Positions 33,097 through 43,986 of a stretch of 64,000 nucleotides of DNA are shown here, piece after piece. Made by a program: the position numbers and the translations under genes. The notes under the pieces were generated by a model. It was given only the letters and a program-made list of their open reading frames with translations, did not search any database and was not told the origin of the DNA. How positions within the stretch are numbered: the first letter of the stretch is position 1; each line of letters begins with the position of its first letter. This stretch comes from Tupaia tana (Eukaryota > Chordata > Mammalia > Scandentia > Tupaiidae): positions 58,884,027-58,948,026 of the forward strand of contig JAKSZU010000008.1 of assembly GCA_026018925.1 (NCBI GenBank). Reading direction: 5' to 3'.

Positions 33097-33605
33097 AAAA
33101 GAAAATTCTGAGTAATGAAAAGTTCTAAAATTCTAATTATTAAAAAAATCATAAAAAAACAAGATTTTATCCAATAATTCTTTCCGATTATATAATCACT
33201 CGATATGTACTTTTTGATAATTTAACTAAGATCTTTTTTGTTAACATACAGCATAAGAACTTCAAAAGGGAAAAGACTCATCTCTCCCAGCAAGGATTTG
33301 AGGAGGAAGAAGATGAATGGAATGTTAGAAATAGAAATACAAGCACAAGAACCAAAACTATATTATCGATCACTGAATAATTTCTCCCCAAATCACATGG
33401 ATGAAAACTAAGCATTTAGTACTGTTCCTAATTAATAAGAAAAATTACTATTATCACTTACTACTTACAAGACATAGGCTTTTTATAAATTCTAAATTCA
33501 TTATCTTACTTAATGTGCTCACTACTTGTCACAGGATTTACTACATTAAAGGCACACCTTGCACATGATTACCTCCTCCATTAAATGTAAGTTACTTAGA
33601 CAAGA

Positions 33606-33856
33606 GTTTATTTTTTTACTTGAGGGTGCATGTACTTGCAGGGGTGTGGGTAGAGAAAGAGAGGGAAAGAGAAAACACCTCCGATTGGGGATGGTCATGC
33701 CATAGTCCCTGCCTCTCCACCTCTCCCTTTGAGAGTTTGGGCATACATATACATGTGCCTGGAATGTTTTTTCAAGCTACCAGGTCAAGAATTGAACTGT
33801 GCAGTCAGTCATGTGCAATCTAGCTGCCTTAACCACTATGCCACCAGCTGGTCCAG
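33606..33856 (-). mobile_element. SINE, A type
   Basis: Minus-strand head 'ctggaccagctggtggcatagtggttaaggcagc', 'cagttcaattcttgacc', body remnants and 'catgcaccctcaagtaaaaaaa'. Confidence 0.82.
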
Positions 33857-33936
33857 AGATAAGAGTATTTCACTCATCGCTTGATCCACACTAGGTGCTT
33901 AATATAGGTTAAAAAATAGAATTTGTGACAGATAGG

Positions 33937-34062
33937 GTGACTACATGTCTTGATTTGTCCATGGCAGTCCTGGTTTTGTTGTTGTGCCAGCATAATTAAA
34001 AGTAGTATGTTCTTTAACTTTCAAGTGCTCTGAATGGACAATAAATTCTCTGGTAACACTAA
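33937..34062. mobile_element. possible hAT-type MITE
   Basis: 'tagggtgactacatgtcttgatttgtccatggcagtcc' and the right part 'ctctgaatggacaataaattctctggtaacacta' are near-inverted ends, similar to a common mammalian hAT MITE whose ends read 'agggtgaccata'. Confidence 0.5.
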
Positions 34063-34631
34063 CTGTAGACAACATTCTTACTAAAATTGTCAGTGGCCTT
34101 TCCGAAGAGCCAGTGATGACTGAAGTAGGGCACTGAGCACCAGCAAGTGGAGTAGCAGAGGTGAAGGAGCAAGTAAAGAGCAGAAATAGGTAGTACCGCA
34201 GAATACTGGGGGCCTGTCATTTCCGTTGCTTGCTGGTCTCAAGAGATAGCAAGTCCTACATTTAGAGATCCTTCCAAAGGCTAGTTCTCCATTCAGGTCA
34301 GCACTGAAAGGGCCATAGTTTCTACTGGGAATGCAAGGATTTTGAAATGCTTATAATAGATTAAACATCTATAGCTCCATTGCAGCCAAAAAAAAAAAAT
34401 GCAATAAATCTGTGTAACCAAGATATATGCTCTATACTTTTCAGACAATATCCATTAATTTTTTTAGTAGTATGATAGGAACAGATTTCATAAATTCTTC
34501 TCATTCCATAGAAGAAAAAGTTTGTAAGGTCAGTCTTCCAAGAAAATAATAAGCCATTAATAAAGTTTCACTGACTTCTGACATGGAGTACTTAGTTGAT
34601 GTAGATTAAAAATACAAAACATCCATTTTGC

Positions 34632-34995
34632 TGCAAGCTGCATTATACTGCACCCCGAAACTCATATGTTAAAAGTCCTAACCCTAGTATTTTAAAATGT
34701 TAATTGTATTTGGATAGGTTTTTACAGAGGTAATTAAATTAAAATGGGGTCATCTGGATGGGCCCTAATCCAATGTGACTGTATCCTTATAAAAACAGAT
34801 TAGGACACAGACACAGGGGGAAGTAAGAAGACAACCACCTAAAGCCCAGAGAGAGAAAACGCAGAAGAAACCAACCCAGCTGCATATTGGTGGTATCAAA
34901 CTTCTAGCTTCCAAAATTGTGATAAAATAAATTCATGTTGTGGAAGTTGCCCAGTCTGTGGCACCTTGTTATGGCAACCCTAGCAAACTAATATC
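34632..34995 (+). mobile_element. MLT1-like LTR (ERVL-MaLR)
   Basis: 'ccccgaaactcatatgttaaaagtcctaaccc', 'gggccctaatccaatgtgactgtatccttataa', 'ggacacagacaca', and the end 'gcccagtctgtggcaccttgttatggcaaccctagcaaactaatat' closely follow the MLT1 LTR pattern. No internal genes. Confidence 0.88.
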
Positions 34996-35222
34996 CATTT
35001 CTAAATATGTCTGAAATTCAGAAGTAGTGGAAGAAAGATCAAAATATCTTTTACATATTTTAAAGAGCTGAATTTTTAATCGATTGTTTTTTTAAATAGG
35101 TACTTATCCAAAAGTAGTATCAATGCTTAAAGCCTAAGAAGACTAATTTCAAGCAAAGAGATGCAGTAAGAATCTTGGTGAATATTCAGAATTTAAGTAA
35201 ATACTGGATTCATCCAAATTTC

Positions 35223-35450
35223 CTTTTCTTTTTAATTTCCAGAAGGCATGTGCACTCACCAGAGAAAGGGAACCAGAGAGAGAGAAGGGGAGAAAGTACT
35301 TTCAATGGGGCATAATTATGACCCAATCCCCTTCTTATCCATTTCTTTATCCTGTTGGAATTTGGGGTCCATGTATACACATACTTGGTATGTTTTTTAA
35401 GCCACCAGGTTGGGATCTGATCCATGTTAGCCACATGGAATCTGGCCCTG
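35223..35450 (-). mobile_element. SINE, A type
   Basis: A perfect 10-bp duplication 'tccaaatttc' lies at 35213-35222 and 35451-35460. Minus-strand order: altered head ('agggccagattccatgtggc'), 'ggatcagatccc', body, 'cacatgccttctggaaatt'. The first part of the head is shortened. Confidence 0.82.
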
Positions 35451-36004
35451 TCCAAATTTCTCTTAACTTCTCATACTCCATATTAATCTGAATAACTCAA
35501 AAAATCAGTATTTTTCTAATGACCAATGCATAGTATAAAATCAGATATAGTAAGAAAATTCATTCAAAGGGTAAGAAAGGCCAACTGGATTTAAAAATAA
35601 TAGTACAAAAAGTTCACTGATACAATTTCAGGTTCCACATTGTAACTAAGGTTTAAAAAACTACCACTTGTTGAGTTTTGGTATAGTATTAAAAAAGAAT
35701 ATTCACAATTATCTGGAAAGAACTGTTAAAACACTTCTCCAATTGTACAGTGGTGAGAGGCCAGACTGTCTTCACATATGCCAAACAAAACATGTTACAA
35801 AAAAATTAATGTGGAAATGGATGTGAAAATCCAGCTAACTTCTTTAAAGTCAATCATTAAAGATTTTATGAAATTACAAAAGCAATGCTACTCTGCTTAG
35901 CGATGTTATTTTGAAAAACATATTAAAAAAAAAAACTATTATTGAGGTAAATACGAAATAAGTTAATCGCTGTTTTGAAATTTAATTAAATACACTGTTA
36001 AGGG

Positions 36005-36505
36005 TGGGGCACTAATCCAACAGGGCTGGCATCCTCATAAGAGAAGGAAGAGATACCAGAGGACTCTTTCTGTGAGTACTCAAAGAAGGGACATGTGAAG
36101 ACACAGTGAGAAGGCAACAGGAACCAACTCAACCAGCACCTTGATTATGGACTTCCAGACTTCAGAACTGTGAGAAAACTTTACTGGTGTTTTCTTTTTA
36201 AAGTTTTTGCCACAGGGCACATGTGCTCCAGAAAGACAGTTTAAGTAAAAGGGAAAGTGAGAAACCAACCCCCAGGGGGGGATGACCACACTGTAGTCCC
36301 TTCTCCTTCATTTTCCTCCTGAGATTTTGGGCCCAAATACACATGCACCTAGCATGCCACCAGGTTTGGGACTTAAAACTGTGGAAGACCATTTGGGAGT
36401 CCAGTGCCTTAACCACCATGACATCTGCTGGCTACAACATGTAAATATTTTATTTAAGCCATCCAATACTACTTTGTTATGGCAGCCCAACCCAATGAAT
36501 ATAGT
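36005..36505 (+). mobile_element. MLT1-like LTR, split by a SINE
   Basis: 'ggggcactaatccaacagggctggcatcctcataagagaagg', 'catgtgaagacacagtgagaaggc', 'ccttgattatggacttccagacttcagaactgtgagaaaac', then the SINE, then 'tttaagccatccaatactactttgttatggcagccc'. Confidence 0.82.
36186..36437 (-). mobile_element. SINE, A type, inside an MLT1-like LTR
   Basis: Minus-strand head 'tagccagcagatgtcatggtggttaaggcactgg', altered B-box region 'agttttaagtccc', body 'cccaaaatctcaggagg', end 'catgtgccctgtggcaaaaacttt'. Confidence 0.88.
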
Positions 36506-36918
36506 CCTCAATAATTTTTAAAAGCTTACAAGTGTTCTGAGACTAAAAATTTCGAAAATCATTAGACAACAACAATTTGACTATAAAATTATAATATATT
36601 CATAAACAACAATACTTTATAGTTACAATGTGGAAAAGTAGTCATAATTCTCATTAGCTATTCAAAATAGAAAAGAGAGAGTGGGGTCATCTTTGAAATA
36701 ATAATACAAATCAATCAATGGACTGATAAATACATTGAGCATATTTTTAAAAAAACACATAAAATTTACCAAGAATACAAAGAAATAATAAATAGCAAGA
36801 AACCTGATTTTAGTTATATGTAAAAATACGTATTTTTGCTTTGTAAGTAATTGCAGTTGATTCAGCAAATATGGTAACAAAGCTATGGAAGTCACCTAAG
36901 AATAAAAATTGTAATACT

Positions 36919-37170
36919 ATGGCCCAGCTGTGGCAGTATAAGCTGTAGAGAACCACTGAAAGGCTGAGGCCACATGGGAGGCCCAGGTTTGGATCCCAGA
37001 TCAACCTATAAATGGGCTAGATATAGTGGTGTGTGACTATAATCCTGGACAACTGGGAGGCTGGGCCAGCAGTTTGCAACGGCAAAACTTTGTCAATAAC
37101 ACCTTTCTTTCTGTCCTCTCTCCGCCCCCCCATGACTTCTTGCCCTCTCTTTGGCACTCATAAAAGAAAA
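36919..37170 (+). mobile_element. SINE, C type, best-preserved copy
   Basis: tRNA-like part: 'tggcccagctgtggcagtataagc', 'gggaggcccaggtttggatcccag'. Then an Alu/7SL-like part: 'atatagtggtgtgtgactataatcctggacaactgggaggctgggccagcagtttgcaacggcaaaactttgtca', close to Alu 'ggtggtgcgtgcctgtaatcccagctactcgggaggctgaggc'. CT-rich end and poly-A. Confidence 0.75.
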
Positions 37171-37743
37171 AAAAAAGTTATGGGCCTTTAAGTAATTACT
37201 AAATTATAAAAGTTTATATGAGTGGAAAAAATGCATTTACCTCAATGAGTCTCTAAATTTCATGGACACAAACATATTGCTAGGTTACCTTTAATAGCAA
37301 ATAAATTGTACAATCAAGAACAATAGTTTTACGCAGAGTAGTTCTCAAATCTAAAAAAATCAAGCAAAATGCTTACTTTCTAAGGCTCTAATCCTAAGAA
37401 AAGCATTCACAATTACATTTTAATAAATTTTATTTCAAATAACTTTGTATGGAAAGTAAAATACTAATTCAACTTGGGCTAACTTTTCTCTTGGTTCAAT
37501 GTTTGTATGAAAAAATAATTATGTAGTCCATTTGGGAAAGTCTAATCAATCCATAGGCATGCAAGTAGCAATTTTATCTTATGAGAATTTCTCCATGTTC
37601 CAGTTAGTTCATTCCTTATTACATGCTGCAAAAAGCAGTAATAATTTTTATAGCCAAATATCACTTTGTAAGATACCAGGTGGCTTTCAATATTTACCAC
37701 ATAAGTCATGCATGAAATTTAAACATTACAAAAAATGACTTAC

Positions 37744-37800
37744 CAGTTGACACTCCTGAAATATGCACATTTTCAGAATGTTCTGCAAGAGCACCATTTC
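37744..37800 (-). CDS. LRP12: LRP12 exon 2, 57-nt frame-neutral exon
   Basis: Minus-strand reading: GA completing a split Gly (G|GA), then 18 codons NGALAEHSENVHISGVST, then G of a split Ala (G|CT in exon 3). It encodes the short stretch between the signal peptide (exon 1, outside the window) and CUB1. The acceptor is TTTAATTTTAG|GAAATGG, with a poor U/A-rich tract. The donor is CAACTG|GTAAGTC, strong. Because the exon is phase 1-1 and 57 nt long, skipping removes exactly 19 residues and keeps the frame. Human LRP12 has two isoforms differing by 19 residues here (840 and 859 aa, as I recall). Confidence 0.95.
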
Positions 37801-39097
37801 CTAAAATTAAACATAATGAATAAACTAATTTCCAAGATAAAATTTATAAAATTTTTTCAGATCCTCCTTTCAAAAGAAAAACTACCTAGAGCTACTTTTA
37901 ATACTCAGAAACCAAAGTTTCTTATAACAATCTTCAAAAGAATACTAAGAAGCCCCAAACCAAAATAGAGATAAAGAAAACAAATATTTTGGAAATCACA
38001 ACAATGGAGGTCAAATATATAAGTCTGATTAACATCAGAAGAATGTTTCTATCAATTAATAATCAAAAGGGAACTCGGTAGTACTCCTAGAAAAGAGGGA
38101 AATAAGGCTTTTTAAAAACAACCCTCCTCAAACTGCATGTTTAATCAGTTACAGGACATGGGGATTAGTGTTAGAGCTACAAGTTGTTTGTTTTAAGTAA
38201 TATCACACTGTCTTCTAAATCTTCCAACTTTTTCTCACAAACAACTCTAACAGTCTGAAGAACAGCCCATACTTTCATATACATCATTTAACAGACTTGG
38301 GCATACATGAGCATTCAAATAACTTACTGAATATCACCTAATAAAAGTCGGGCTTTAAGATTACTATTTAAAATACTAAGGATATGTACCCCTTCAAATG
38401 AATGTCAACAGTATCTTTTCTGGTACGCATTTTTTAAAAACTATGATTTTATTGTAAATTATTTCCAGCTACCTCTGTTCTTTTCTGTACAAACTGCTCA
38501 CTGTTACTTTTAAAGTTTGCCTCTCTCTCCCTATTGCATCAGAAATCACAACAGCTCAAAAACCCATCAGACAGAAAAAAAAATTCTCTTTGGAGTGCAG
38601 GGAGATACAGTAGGGGGAAGAAGCTAGTTAGGAAAGCTCAGAAGACAAAAGCAAAATTATCTTTCACTGTTGAGAGAGAAGAAAATAACAAATATCCTAA
38701 TTAACAACTTTTTTCTCAAGTATGCTTCTATGATTGCATGATTTTTGTACAGCAGCCTCCTCTGCACTAAGCTATGGCTGAACAAAACCTGAGTTTCTCT
38801 GGTTCACCACTGTATGCTGACCAGGTGCCCAAATATCAGTACCTCATGGAAGAACACATGAGGGATGGCACAATGATTAAACGAAGTTGTGTCCATTAAG
38901 TACTTGATACAGCACCTGAAACAGCACTGAAAAGGAATTCATTTTTTAATTGTGTAAATTATATTATGACTGTCACTAAACAATATTGATAAAACAACAT
39001 TTTTGGTTCAACTATGTCCTTTAAAATGAGAAAAAAAAAAGCTATGCTTCCCTCAATTAAAATTATACAGTATGATATTGTAGAAATGATAAAATAG

Positions 39098-39358
39098 GGA
39101 ACCAGCAGTTAGCGTAATGGCTATGTCGCTGGACTCCCACGTAGTCTACCGCGGTTCGCGTCCTGGACCCAGTGGCTTAAAACTCACGCCAGGTGCGTGT
39201 GCGTGCGTGCCCAAGTCCCAAGAGGAGAATGGAGAAGGGACTGCGGCATGACCATCCCCCTTGGGGGGTGATTTCTCGCTTTCTGTCTCTATGTCTCTCT
39301 GTCTGGCGAGCGCACGCGCCCTATAGCGAAAAATCTCTCCAAAAAAAAAAAAAAAAAA
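39098..39358 (+). mobile_element. SINE, A type, A1 subfamily, young
   Basis: A 16-bp duplication 'agaaatgataaaatag' (39082-39097) recurs with one mismatch at 39359-39374. The head is 'gggaaccagcagttagcgtaatggctatgtcgctgg' with B-box variant 'ggttcgcgtcctgg'. Confidence 0.96.
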
Positions 39359-39561
39359 AGAAATGATGAAATAGATGTATGAAACCACATTAAGTAGACA
39401 AATAAATCTGATTAGTTACCTTAAATGATACACATTTCAATATCACAAAAACCACAGGTTTTTTTCCCCCAGCAATGTTTAAATACTACATATACAAAAC
39501 TGAAACTACTAGAAAGACTATCTGTTTCTTTACCACATACAACTTCTGAAATAGTAGCAAG

Positions 39562-39829
39562 GCCAGCAAGTGGCATATTGGTTAAATTGCTGGACTCCCA
39601 TGTGGTCAACCGTGATTCAAGCCCTGGACCCAGTGGCTTGAAACTCATGCCACACATGTGTGAATGAGTGCCCAAAATCCCAAGAGGAGACTAGAAGAGA
39701 GGAGAAGAAATTGTGGCCATCTTCTCCCCACCCCGGGGAGGGCGTGATTTCTTGTTTTCTGTCTCTTTCTCTGTCTCTCCAGCAAGCACAGGCACCCTAA
39801 ATAAAAACTCTCTTAAAAAAAAAAAAAAA
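39562..39829 (+). mobile_element. SINE, A type
   Basis: The head is 'aaggccagcaagtggcatattggttaaattgctgg' with 'gattcaagccctgg', body 'cccaaaatcccaagaggaga', end 'gcaccctaaataaaaactctctt' and poly-A. Confidence 0.88.
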
Positions 39830-39910
39830 CAAAACTGATTCAATAAAATACCTAAAAGGGTTTGTGCATGGTCAGTATTAATTACTTAAATCCTTGCTAC
39901 TCACAAGTAG

Positions 39911-40053
39911 ACCAGCGGTACTGCCATCCTTCAGGAACCTGAGAAATGCAGTCTCAGATCCCACCCCAGCTTATTGAATCAGATTTTGCGCCTTAATAAG
40001 ATCGCCCTGCACTCCCAATGATCTGTATGTACTTTAACATTTGAGAAGCATTG
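39911..40053 (-). mobile_element. MER5A-like hAT-Charlie fragment
   Basis: 'agaccagcggtactgccatc', 'gaaatgcagtctcagatcccaccccagcttattgaatcagattttgc' and 'taacatttgagaagcattgg' read as the reverse of the MER5A pattern. Confidence 0.75.
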
Positions 40054-40280
40054 GTAAGGTTTTGGCTTAAACTCTCTACTTCTATATACACAACCACCAA
40101 TTACAGCTGCGCAATTTGTGATGCCAAGATTTCCAATATTCTTAAGGTAGCACACTAAATTTTTGCTCAGCAGCATTTTAATATTTGATATATTAAATCT
40201 TTTTTCTAATTCAGTAAACAGAGAAAGATAAAAAGAGGAAAAAGGTGGCATAATGTTGTGTTCAAGATTGTGGATTAGGG

Positions 40281-40540
40281 AGCCAGGAGGTGTGGCAGGG
40301 TGGTTAAGGTGCTGGATTACCATATGGCCGACTGCAGTTTGAATCCCAGACCTGGCAGCTTGAAAATCATGCGGCTGCATATGCATACATGCCCCAAATC
40401 CCAGGACAATGAAGAAGGGACTGTGACAAAGCTATCCCCCTGGGAGGTGATTTCTCACTTTTCCTCTCACTGTCTACTGTCTCCCTCTCTGGCAAGGGCA
40501 TGTGCTCGATGGAAAGAACCTTACAAAAAAAAAAAAAAGA
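40281..40540 (+). mobile_element. SINE, A type
   Basis: The head is 'gagccaggaggtgtggcagggtggttaaggtgctgg' with 'gtttgaatccc' and end 'catgtgctcgatggaaagaacctt', then poly-A. Imperfect flanks 'gattgtggatt'/'gattgtgaatt'. Confidence 0.88.
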
Positions 40541-40769
40541 TGATGATTGTGAATTCTGGACTAGATTGCCAAGATTTTAGCATCAACTTCATTATTTGCT
40601 GTACAATTTAGGACAAGTTGCCTACTTTCTTTATGCAAAATTTTGTATCTAAAACAGACAAATGCCCCTTATACGGCTTAGTGGAATCATTTATAATTAA
40701 ATAAAATTATTAAATTATATATAAACCTTAATCAAAATGCATGACAAAACCTTATATGACTATTCAATG

Positions 40770-40947
40770 GGGGGTCAGCAGGTGGCATGGTGGTTAAGGG
40801 TGCTGGACTCCCACATGGCCAACTGCAGTTCGAGTCCTGGACCTGGTGGCTTGCTTTCTCACTTTCTCTCTCACTCTCACTCTGTCCTTCTCTGGTCAAA
40901 TTAAAATAAATAAAGCTAAATAAAATAATTCTTAAAACAAAAATAAA
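40770..40947 (+). mobile_element. SINE, S type, well preserved
   Basis: The flanks 'ctattcaatg' (40760-40769) and 'ctgttcaatg' (40948-40957) form a 10-bp duplication with one mismatch. The head is 'gggtcagcaggtggcatggtggttaaggg', B-box 'gttcgagtcctgg', 'ctttctcactttctctctcactc', 'ctctggtcaaattaaaataaataaag', 'taaataaaataattctt'. It is a good reference copy for the S form. Confidence 0.93.
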
Positions 40948-41458
40948 CTGTTCAATGAATCAGATAAAATAATCCTATATCAACTAACTCGGATAGATAT
41001 GCACACATTAAATTAAAAATGTTTCAAAAGAGAATGACACAATTTTGAGACGTTATGACACAATTTTAACTTTACATTTGTGTACAGTTTCTAACAGGTT
41101 CATATAAGCATATTGTATATGTATACATACTCATTTATATAAACACTGATGAGTCTAATGGTATACAAAAAAATGTGGAGAAAACCTGTTTTGAATACTT
41201 CAGCCTTGACATTTGTAATATGAGGACTAAAAAAAAACTACTCATATTATAAAAGGAGAAAGAAATAGGTGAATAGAATATAATCCATTCTCCACCATTT
41301 TGGATAAACAGAAATCTGATAAATACTGTGCTTTAAATATATTATTATAATTTCAAAAAATATTAAAATGATTTCTAAAATGGATAAAACTTTAAAATAT
41401 AAAACACAGTAAGACTAATTTCTCATATATCTATTCTAACTTAAAAACAGTTCTATCG

Positions 41459-41736
41459 GGGTTAGGGGATGATGTAGTGGTTGAGGCACTGGACTTCCAC
41501 ATGGCTGACTGTGGTCTGAATCCCCAACCCAGTAGCTTAAAACTCATGCTTGGCTTGTGTATGTGCATATCCAACCAAAATCCTGAGAAGAAAATAGAGA
41601 ATGGAGGAGAAGGGAATGGGGCATGACCATCCGCCCTGGGGGCGGGGGGGGGTGATTTCTCATTCTCTCTCTCTCTCTGTTTCTCTGGCAAGTGCACAAG
41701 CCCTATCACAAAAACTCTCTCTTAAAAAAAACAAAA
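41459..41736 (+). mobile_element. SINE, A type
   Basis: The head is 'ggttaggggatgatgtagtggttgaggcactgg' with 'gtctgaatcccc', the body with a G-rich run at 41638-41652, and end 'agccctatcacaaaaactctc'. Confidence 0.87.
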
Positions 41737-41743
41737 ATTCCTA

Positions 41744-42005
41744 GGGAACCAGCAGTTAGCGTAATGGCTATGTCGCTGGACTCCCACGTAGTCGACCGCG
41801 GTTCGCGTCCCGGACCCAGGGGCTTAGAACTCACGCCAGGCGCGTGTGCATGCGTGCCCAAGATCCCGAGAGGAGAATGGAGGAGAAGGGATTGCGGCAT
41901 GACCATCTCCCCTGGGGGGTGATTTCTCGCTTTCTGTCTCTATGTCTCTCTCTGTCTGGCGAGTGCACGCGCCCTATAGCGAAAACCTTCCCCCCGAAAA
42001 AAAAG
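41744..42005 (+). mobile_element. SINE, A type, A1 subfamily, young
   Basis: Inserted just after the tail of the preceding A copy. The head is 'gggaaccagcagttagcgtaatggctatgtcgctgg' with 'ggttcgcgtcccgg', intact dyad, 'ctctatgtctctctctgtctggcgagtgcacgcgccctatagcg', tail 'aaaaccttccccccgaaaa'. Confidence 0.95.
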
Positions 42006-42120
42006 TCCTATTGAGAAGTTAATTTTTTTAAAAAAATGACAATTCTTGTCAGTGTCAAATAACTGATTTTGTTGGTGTTATATAAGATATTTCTATCATT
42101 TAAATAAGTAGAATACTTCA

Positions 42121-42252
42121 TCTAGCTGGACTCTCACATGGCCAACCATATTTCCAGTCCCAGACCTGGTAGCTTGCTTTCTCGCCTCCCAGAGCAGATT
42201 AAAAAATAATGCTAATAATAAGTAAAATAAAATAATTGTTTAAAAAAAACAT
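42121..42252 (+). mobile_element. SINE, S type, 5'-truncated
   Basis: It starts inside the tRNA part at 'ctagctggactctcacatgg', then 'tttccagtcccag', a short body and 'taagtaaaataaaataattg'. Confidence 0.8.
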
Positions 42253-42257
42253 TTAAA

Positions 42258-42425
42258 AGAGGCCAGCAGGCAGCGTGGTAGTTAAGGATACTGGACTCCC
42301 ATATGGTCAACAGTGGTTTGAGTCCTGGACCTGGCAGCCTGCTTTCTCACTTTCTCCCCCTCTCTGGTTGAATATAAATAAATAAACAAATAAATAAAGT
42401 TATAATAATAAAAATAATTTTTTTA
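42258..42425 (+). mobile_element. SINE, S type
   Basis: The head is 'gaggccagcaggcagcgtggtagttaagg' with 'ggtttgagtcctgg', short CT body and 'tataaataaataaacaaataaataaag'. It is the second S copy in a row. Confidence 0.88.
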
Positions 42426-42708
42426 ATTTTAGAAAAGAACACTTTATTTAGGTAGCCTGTCATTCTAAAGTAGTATTTTTATAAAGATGTCATTAATGTA
42501 ACACAATGGTTTCCTTATTATCAGCAACTAGCCCAAAGAAAATTGCTTTGTTGATACAAGGCAAATTATTACTTCTCCCTAGTGCCCATATCCCAATACC
42601 CAAGAAAACAAAACTCATAAATTTGAATATGTACACACATATCCCTTCTTAATGTAACTACAAGATCAAATGCAGACAGACATTTTAGTCTTGCAAACGT
42701 CACTTTTT

Positions 42709-42940
42709 TTGTTTTTGCTATAGGGGATGTGTGCTCACCAGAAAGACAGACAGACACAGAGAAATCATCCCCCAAGGGGATGGCCAGGCCACAATCCCTT
42801 CTCCTCCATTCTCCTCTCAGGATCTTGGGCATGCACGCACGTGTGTCCGGCGTGAGTTAAGCCACCAGGTCCGGGACTCGAACTGCGGTCAACTACATGG
42901 GAGTCCAGTGACATAGCCATTACGCCAACTGCTGGTCCCA
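42709..42940 (-). mobile_element. SINE, A type, A2 subfamily
   Basis: The duplication 'gcaaacgtcactttt' (from 42693) recurs as 'gcaaaagtcactttt' at 42941-42955. Minus-strand head 'gggaccagcagttggcgtaatggctatgtcactgg', B-box 'agttcgagtcccgg', 'cttaactcacgcc'. The CT-rich block is shortened. Confidence 0.94.
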
Positions 42941-43220
42941 GCAAAAGTCACTTTTTGAGGTAACAAATATTTCTACAACTATACATGAGCAGCTGACTAG
43001 TTAATAAACCAGATAATTAAGTAGAGAACTTCTAAAAATGCTTTTTAAGAAGACTTTTTTTTTACCACCGACATTAGGAAATAATTTTTATAACATAATT
43101 CTTTTTTTTTACTTCTACTAATTAGATACCAAGAAGTGATCAGTCATCAACGTTTATCACTCCTTTGTAGTTCTGACTACAGTACAACGGAGAACTGACC
43201 AAAGAGATGATGGTTTAGGA

Positions 43221-43380
43221 ATGAAGCTATAGAGCAGTGGATAAAGAGTTTCAGTTCTAGAATCAGTCTCCATGGAATTAACCCCTGTTCTGCCAGTCAT
43301 GAAACTTAAGATTTGTTCTGCTCACTTGTATAATGGGGGCATTATCCTAAGAGAATGCCTCAATTTATGGCCTCTGTATC
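43221..43380 (+). mobile_element. MIR-like SINE relic
   Basis: 'agctatagagcagtggataaagagtttcagttctagaatcag', 'ctgttctgccagtcatg' and 'cacttgtataatgggggcatt' follow the MIR order. Confidence 0.7.
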
Positions 43381-43487
43381 TATTTATTGTTTGTATCTTT
43401 CTGTTCTCTTTTATTTACTTCAGTTCTTTTTATTTAAGGACTGAAGTTCTTCAAGAAAAAGAATGATTATACCCAAGATTTGATAGT

Positions 43488-43660
43488 TATGTGCTGGCCG
43501 AATCCTAAGTGCCTTACAAGCATTCCCTCAGCTAATCCTTAAAACAATGGTTCTGTGGCTCATTTTACAGATAAAACCCAAACTCTAGTAGTTTGGTGAT
43601 TTTTTCAGAGATACTAATTGGAGGAATTGCACTTTCAAAATCATAGTCATTAAAATGTTT
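43488..43660 (-). mobile_element. MIR-like SINE relic, antisense
   Basis: 'cctaagtgccttacaagcattccctcagctaatccttaaaacaatgg' and 'cattttacagataaaaccc' match MIR read in reverse. Confidence 0.68.
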
Positions 43661-43986
43661 GTGTTCCTCTCCTACTTTCTAATAAGAATTCCAGTTCCAT
43701 ACTAATCCCATGGCATTAAGAAGTCTGTGTTCCTTCTTTGAAAAGAATTCAGAGAAGAATATGTTTCTTAGTTTTCAGGGTTTATGGCCATCTGTCATAG
43801 CTATTCCCATTTGTTTGGGGGAGAAAACATTGGTGTAAAAGTTAAATGACCTACAGCTACAAGTAACTAACATGCTCGGCATCCTACAATTTTTTTCTAT
43901 GTGCAGTGAGAGCAGTTATCAAACATAAATACACATGTACATACTTAAGCCAAAGAAAACAAACATTATTTGTTTTTTCTTTTCTT

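Larger units (their letters stand above)
13783..37743 (-). other. LRP12: LRP12 intron 2
   Basis: This 24 kb intron is filled by SINEs, a plus-strand L1 with a solo LTR, Tigger-like and mariner-like elements, two MLT1-like LTRs and a GGA-rich minisatellite. I assign nothing in these stretches: 16740-18040, 18340-19735, 24430-25745, 26155-26455, 26710-27645, 27930-28400, 29230-29525, 29700-30395, 30700-31140, 33095-33600, 34065-34630, 35000-35210 and 35465-36000. They are AT-rich without supported frames. Confidence 0.85.
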
